A stretch of 64,000 nucleotides of DNA from Candidatus Adamsella avium (GTDB lineage: Bacteria; Cyanobacteriota; Vampirovibrionia; Gastranaerophilales; CAJFVJ01). Positions 59,864 through 64,000 of this stretch are shown in pieces. The notes below the pieces were generated by a model. The model was given only the letters and a program-made list of their open reading frames with translations. It searched no databases and had not been told where the DNA came from. Made by a program: the position numbers and the translations under genes. The stretch covers positions 445,266 through 509,265 of the forward strand of contig CAJFVJ010000001.1 of assembly GCA_904420445.1 (NCBI GenBank), read 5' to 3'. The number at the start of each line of letters is the position of its first letter. The first letter of the stretch is position 1.

Positions 59864-62410
59864 ATGAAAACGGAAAAATTTCAGATAACAGGTATGTCCT
59901 GTGCTGCCTGTCAGGCACATGTCACCAAAAGCGTTCAGCAACTCAAGGGTGTTTTTGATGTTGATGTCAGTTTGCTTGCGAACACCATGACGGTTAAATA
60001 TGATGATTCAAAGCTTGACCCGCAAAAGATTGCGGATGCTGTTGCAAAAGCGGGTTATGGTGCGTTTTTGTTTGAGCATCACAGCGGACGGAATGATTTC
60101 CGCAAGGAGTGGCAAAGAAGGAAGGAGGAAGAAGTTTTAAACCAAAAGAAACTCAAACGGAGATTAACTTTGTCGATTATTTTTCTTCTGCCTCTTTTGT
60201 ATATCTCGATGGGGCATATGCTCTCGCTGCCTGTTCCTTCAATTTTTTCAGGCGAAAAGAATTCTCTTTTGTTTGCGTTTACTCAATTTTTGCTTACTAT
60301 TCCCGTCATTGTCATAAACAGTCATTTTTTCATCTCAGGAACAAAAGCCTTTTTCAACAAAATGCCGAATATGGATTCCCTTGTGGCAATTGGTGCTGGT
60401 GCTTCGTTGATTTACGGCATTTTTGCAATTTATATGATGATTTACGGATTTTCTCACGGGAACTTTGATTTTGTCTTGAGATATTCTAAAGTTCTTTATT
60501 TTGAATCATGTGCGACTATCCTCACGCTTGTTACCGTCGGGAAGTATCTTGAGGCCCGCTCCAAAGCAAAGACCTCTGATGCTCTTGATAAGCTTGTTAA
60601 TCTTGTACCAAAAACAGCAGTTGTAATAAGAAACGGCAAAGAAACCGTTATCCCGAGCGAGCAGGTTGTATCGGGTGATATTGTTCTGATAAAACCCGGT
60701 GAAAGCATACCTGTCGACGGGTTTGTTATTGACGGCTGCGGATATGTTGACCAGTCTGCCATCACGGGAGAGAGCATTCCTGTTGAAAAAAATATCGGTG
60801 ATGAGGTAATCTCTGCTACCGTAAATAAAAACGGCAGCTTTAGGTTTCGTGCATCAAACGTCGGAGAAAATACAACCCTTGCGAGGATAATCAAGCTGGT
60901 TGATGAGGCAGGCAGTTCAAAGGCTCCTATTGCCCGTCTTGCTGACAGTATCAGCGGGATATTTGTTCCTGTAGTGATTGTTATTGCTATTCTGACTGCT
61001 GTATGCTGGATTGCAGCCGGGCAGAGCTTTGAGTTTGCGCTCAACTGTGCGGTATCAGTGCTTGTTATCTCATGCCCGTGTGCACTCGGGCTTGCGACGC
61101 CTGTTGCAATTATGGTCGGTACTGGTAAGGCAGCTGAATACGGTATTTTGGTAAAATCGGCAGAAAGCCTTGAACGATTGCATTCTGTTGACACGGTCGT
61201 CTTAGATAAGACGGGAACTGTAACATCAGGACACCCTCAAGTTACGGATATCGAGGTGACAGAGGTTTTATCGGAAAAGGATTTTCTCTCTATTGCCGCA
61301 AGTATCGAAAAGGACAGCGAACATCCGCTTGCTGAGGCTGTTGTGAACAAGGCAAAGGAAGAGGGTGTAGAAATAAAAACTCCCGATAAATTTGAAATTG
61401 TTGCAGGCAAAGGGGTGAAGTCTGTTATTGAGGGAGAAATATACACTGCAGGTAATATTGAGCTTATGTCAGAGAATGTAGAGGAGAATTCTGCATTTCT
61501 TGAGAAAATATCTGAGAAATATGCCCATCTCGGGAAGACACCGTTGTTTTTTGCGAAAAATAAAAAACTCTTGGGGATGATAGCGGTCGCAGACAGCGTT
61601 CGGCAAACAAGTGCCGAGGCAGTCAGGTATTTCAAACAATCAGGGCTGAGAGTTATTTTATTAACAGGCGATAATAGACTGACCGCTGAGGCGATTGCAA
61701 AAGAGGTCGGGATTGATGAAGTTATAGCAGGTGTCCGCCCTGAAGGTAAAGAAGCAGAAGTCGGCAGGCTGCAGGATAGCGGTCATAGAGTTGCCATGGT
61801 AGGCGATGGAGTGAATGATGCACCTGCTCTTGTGCGTGCTGATGTCGGTATTGCCATCGGTGCTGGTACTGATATTGCTGTAGACTCGGGTGATGTTGTT
61901 TTGATGAAGGACTCTTTGCTCGATGTTGTCAGAGCAATCAGGCTTAGCGGTGAAGTTGTGAAAAACATCAGAACCAGTTTGTTCTGGGCTTTTGTTTATA
62001 ACATCATAGGTATACCTGTTGCAGCCGGTGTGTTATATCCTGCTTTTGGTCTGCTTTTGAGTCCTATGATTGCTGCTGCTGCCATGAGTTTGAGTTCTGT
62101 GTGTGTGGTATCAAATGCATTGAGAATTCGTTTGTTTAGGGATAATATAGAAGAACAGCCGAAAGAAAAAGAGTTGTTTGCAGGAGATAAAAATATGAAA
62201 AAAATAATGCTAATAGATGGTATGATGTGTGCTCATTGTCGGAAGAGAGTTCATGACGTGTTGTCTGCGCTTGATGGTGTTGTTGAAGTTGATGTCAATC
62301 TCGAGAATAAGACAGCTGTTGTTGTTTGTTCAAAAGAAATTGATGACAAAATTTTGACCGATGCAGTGACAAATGCCGGATATGAAGTTCAGAGCGTCAA
62401 GAAAGAATAG
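59864..62410 (+). CDS. copA: Copper-transporting P1B-type ATPase with metal-binding domains at both ends
   Basis: Exports Cu(I) across the inner membrane. 848 residues. N-terminal HMA domain with C13-A-A-C16; eight-helix membrane core with C404-P-C406; TGES in SAITGESIPVEK; phosphorylated Asp448 in DKTGT; MVGDGVNDAPALVRADVGIA hinge. After the last helices a ~25-residue linker leads to a second HMA domain with C789-A-H-C792, starting NMKKIMLIDGMMC, like a fused CopZ chaperone. No separate copZ or regulator gene is adjacent. Confidence 0.94.
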   Translation: MKTEKFQITGMSCAACQAHVTKSVQQLKGVFDVDVSLLANTMTVKYDDSKLDPQKIADAVAKAGYGAFLFEHHSGRNDFRKEWQRRKEEEVLNQKKLKRRLTLSIIFLLPLLYISMGHMLSLPVPSIFSGEKNSLLFAFTQFLLTIPVIVINSHFFISGTKAFFNKMPNMDSLVAIGAGASLIYGIFAIYMMIYGFSHGNFDFVLRYSKVLYFESCATILTLVTVGKYLEARSKAKTSDALDKLVNLVPKTAVVIRNGKETVIPSEQVVSGDIVLIKPGESIPVDGFVIDGCGYVDQSAITGESIPVEKNIGDEVISATVNKNGSFRFRASNVGENTTLARIIKLVDEAGSSKAPIARLADSISGIFVPVVIVIAILTAVCWIAAGQSFEFALNCAVSVLVISCPCALGLATPVAIMVGTGKAAEYGILVKSAESLERLHSVDTVVLDKTGTVTSGHPQVTDIEVTEVLSEKDFLSIAASIEKDSEHPLAEAVVNKAKEEGVEIKTPDKFEIVAGKGVKSVIEGEIYTAGNIELMSENVEENSAFLEKISEKYAHLGKTPLFFAKNKKLLGMIAVADSVRQTSAEAVRYFKQSGLRVILLTGDNRLTAEAIAKEVGIDEVIAGVRPEGKEAEVGRLQDSGHRVAMVGDGVNDAPALVRADVGIAIGAGTDIAVDSGDVVLMKDSLLDVVRAIRLSGEVVKNIRTSLFWAFVYNIIGIPVAAGVLYPAFGLLLSPMIAAAAMSLSSVCVVSNALRIRLFRDNIEEQPKEKELFAGDKNMKKIMLIDGMMCAHCRKRVHDVLSALDGVVEVDVNLENKTAVVVCSKEIDDKILTDAVTNAGYEVQSVKKE

Positions 62411-62503
62411 TTGTTATGAAATATTACAAACAGCTGAAAAACGGTCAAAAAATTTTTTCAGCTGCTTTATACTTATTATGTACAAGCATGAAGGAGTCTG
62501 TAT

Positions 62504-62767
62504 ATGAAGTTAACAAATATGCTTTCAAGAGGATTTGAAAAATGCAATACTGAATATCAAAAAGCGGTCAGAAACCTATCTGAGTCAGATGCGGTGCAAA
62601 AGATACGCAACAAAGCCGGCGAATATACGGATAGATTTGTTGGTTCTGATGAAGAACTCCGTCATGTCCTTGATAAGGGTAAAGAGTCAGCTAAATCAAC
62701 AGGTGAGTTTCTGAAATCGGTCGGGAGTTATACCTCTGATATGATTTCACGTTTATTCAAAAAATAA
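62504..62767 (+). CDS. Hypothetical protein, 87 aa
   Basis: Not recognised. Lys/Glu/Ser-rich helical protein (FEKCNTEYQKAVRNLSES, LRHVLDKGKESAKSTGEFLK) without signal peptide. AAGGAG precedes the ATG by nine bases. It lies downstream of the copper ATPase, separated by a CAGCTGAAAAA / TTTTTTCAGCTG inverted repeat (62431-62465). Confidence 0.6.
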   Translation: MKLTNMLSRGFEKCNTEYQKAVRNLSESDAVQKIRNKAGEYTDRFVGSDEELRHVLDKGKESAKSTGEFLKSVGSYTSDMISRLFKK

Positions 62768-62786
62768 GTTTTTTAGAACAAGGCTT

Positions 62787-64000
62787 TCAGAATAATGAGA
62801 GCTGGTTTGAGCTGTCTTTTTCGTGGAAAGTTTTTTCGTATTTTGTAAGATTAAGAAGATTTTCTTCTATTTTGTTCAGAAACGGAGAAGGTGCGAGGTG
62901 CCGCAGTTTGCCCCGCCAGAGTCGTTTTTCGGCTCTTGTGAGGAAGAGTTTTTGTTTTGCTCTTGTCATTCCTACGTATAACAAACGTTTTTCTTCTTCA
63001 ATGTCGTGCTGTGTGTCGACCAGATAAAAAGGAACAATCTCCTCTTCAAGTCCTGTTATAAACACACATTCAAACTCGAGCCCCTTTGATGCATGCAGTG
63101 TCATCAAGGCAATTCTGTCAGCTCTTTTATCGAGAAGGTCAATTTCAGAGAGAAGAGATAATTCATGGGTAAATTCATCTTTTGTGTCGTGTGCTGATGC
63201 TAACGAGGTGAGAAAGTCCCAGATATAGTCTTCGATTTTATCTGAGAATTGCTGTTTGAACAATTTCAGTTGTTCTGTTATTTCGATGTTTGATGTCAAT
63301 TTTTTGATGAGTGTTTGAATATGTTTGTTATCGCAGAGCAGGTTGTTTGAGAATTTTGCATAAGGCATTCCTGATCTTTTGAGCGCTTCTTCAACCGGTG
63401 CAATTTGCGATGAGGTTCTATAGAGGATTGCAAAATCAGAAAACGAGAGGTTTGAGCCTTCGCCTGATGCTCTGTTTGAATCGAGAGAGAAAAAGCTGTG
63501 TCCGCCTATCATATCTTCTGTTGTTTTGACGATGAATTCCGCTTCGGCTTTATCTGTTTGAGCGGTGTAGAGTGTGATTTTTTCGTTATTCATTCCGTAT
63601 TTTGAGATGATGTTGAAAGAGTTCAGCATCTGATTTGATGCTTCAACGATGTTTGCAGCGGAGCGGTAGTTGTTTTTGAGGTTGATTATTTTTGCTTTTG
63701 GATAATCCTGTGCAAAGCTGTTGAAAAATTTCGGGTTGCCTCCTCTGAAACCGTAGATTGCCTGATTTGGGTCACCTATTGCGCAGATATTTCCATCCTG
63801 AGGAACAAGGAGTTTAATCAGCTTATACTGGTTTTCGTCGATGTCCTGATATTCATCAACTGAAACAAACTGAAAGAGTTTTTGATAAGATTCTTTGCTG
63901 GAAGGATTTTCTTCGAAGAGTTTCAGGGTAAGAGAAATAAGGTCGTCGAATACGAGCATTTTGTCTTTTTTGTATTCTTTTTCGAGCAGTTTTTTTTCCT
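62787..64000 (-). CDS. UvrD/PcrA-type DNA helicase, N-terminus outside window
   Basis: Superfamily 1A helicase, 404 residues visible; the frame is open to the edge. Motifs II-VI are present: VDEYQDID (Walker B), AIGDPNQAIYGFRGG, NYRSAANIV, MTLHASKGLEFECVFITGLEE and LLYVGMTRAKQKL. Unwinds DNA in repair or replication restart. The protein ends NQLSLF, a match to the beta-clamp-binding consensus. The 2A/2B middle part is shorter than in UvrD, so the exact subfamily is open. Confidence 0.9.
   Translation of the reverse strand, partial: EKKLLEKEYKKDKMLVFDDLISLTLKLFEENPSSKESYQKLFQFVSVDEYQDIDENQYKLIKLLVPQDGNICAIGDPNQAIYGFRGGNPKFFNSFAQDYPKAKIINLKNNYRSAANIVEASNQMLNSFNIISKYGMNNEKITLYTAQTDKAEAEFIVKTTEDMIGGHSFFSLDSNRASGEGSNLSFSDFAILYRTSSQIAPVEEALKRSGMPYAKFSNNLLCDNKHIQTLIKKLTSNIEITEQLKLFKQQFSDKIEDYIWDFLTSLASAHDTKDEFTHELSLLSEIDLLDKRADRIALMTLHASKGLEFECVFITGLEEEIVPFYLVDTQHDIEEEKRLLYVGMTRAKQKLFLTRAEKRLWRGKLRHLAPSPFLNKIEENLLNLTKYEKTFHEKDSSNQLSLF

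Noticed and set aside
62416-62536. 40-codon ORF after the copper ATPase
   Set aside because: No ribosome-binding site, contains an inverted repeat and overlaps the well-supported 87-aa gene.
1-64000. CRISPR array or rRNA operon
   Set aside because: No regularly spaced short repeats with unique spacers and no rRNA sequence were seen; the dispersed repeats have irregular spacing.

Overview
The window is a dense, AT-rich bacterial chromosome segment. The best guess for its source is a non-photosynthetic relative of Cyanobacteria (Melainabacteria/Vampirovibrionia, gut Gastranaerophilales type). This rests on a type IV pilin-like protein with an FTLAEVLITLAILG N-terminus, small secreted or cytoplasmic proteins with no recognisable family, a short Ts factor, an acidic-tailed S2, a YlqD-RimM-TrmD cluster, a flagellin, and no photosynthesis genes. 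The assignment is inference; no rRNA gene is present to test it.

Layout. 1-2550 is the incomplete ileS (minus strand). 2864-7187 is a starch/glycogen-type operon: a GH57 glucanase, a receiver plus degenerate-GGDEF protein and a TIM-barrel sugar isomerase. 7532-8133 is rplU-rpmA. 8201-12500 holds cell-envelope genes: an unknown, a lipoprotein, a 711-aa TPR protein with an apparent ATT start, and a secreted beta-sandwich protein. 12501-14743 is a repeat-rich tract around a pilin-like gene. 14744-16653 is a formyltransferase and an orphan solute-binding lipoprotein. 16758-26145 is ylqD-rimM-trmD, panE, nrnA, a YihY-type membrane protein, valS, a nitrilase and a PBP4-type carboxypeptidase. 26149-34446 is mixed: regulators, a glycosyltransferase, SemiSWEET-like and B-box membrane proteins, ssb, a sugar-acid kinase/PdxA pair, an EF-hand protein, RlpA and a HEAT-like protein. 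34609-38882 is the complete glycine cleavage operon gcvT-gcvH-gcvPA-gcvPB. 38907-48691 carries ispF, a HAD phosphatase, a methyltransferase-like gene, nadD, a uridine-kinase-like gene, a STAS protein, flagellin, fba, acpS and dnaB. 49013-50500 is rpsB-tsf. 50623-54778 holds an unusual HNH-like protein with an internal duplication, a diguanylate-cyclase-like regulator and a membrane-anchored beta-lactamase-fold protein.

54842-59789 is the most accessory-looking part. tRNA-Ile(GAU) and tRNA-Ala(UGC) stand about 1.3 kb apart instead of in an rRNA spacer. Between them lie an XRE regulator, two overlapping small ORFs and a stand-alone ADP-ribosyltransferase-like gene; an MmeI-type restriction-modification gene and a macrodomain gene follow. 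The window ends with a copper ATPase carrying metal-binding domains at both ends, a small unknown protein, and a UvrD/PcrA helicase cut off by the edge.

Two repeat families cut across the annotation. One is a 144-bp MITE-like element with inverted ends in three copies (2634, 15746, 41445); one copy supplies the last 18 residues of a protein and another supplies a stop codon. The other is a ~222-bp multi-hairpin repeat in two direct copies that bracket the pilin gene. Several genes look leaderless: a promoter -10 box sits 5-7 bases before the ATG and no ribosome-binding site is visible.
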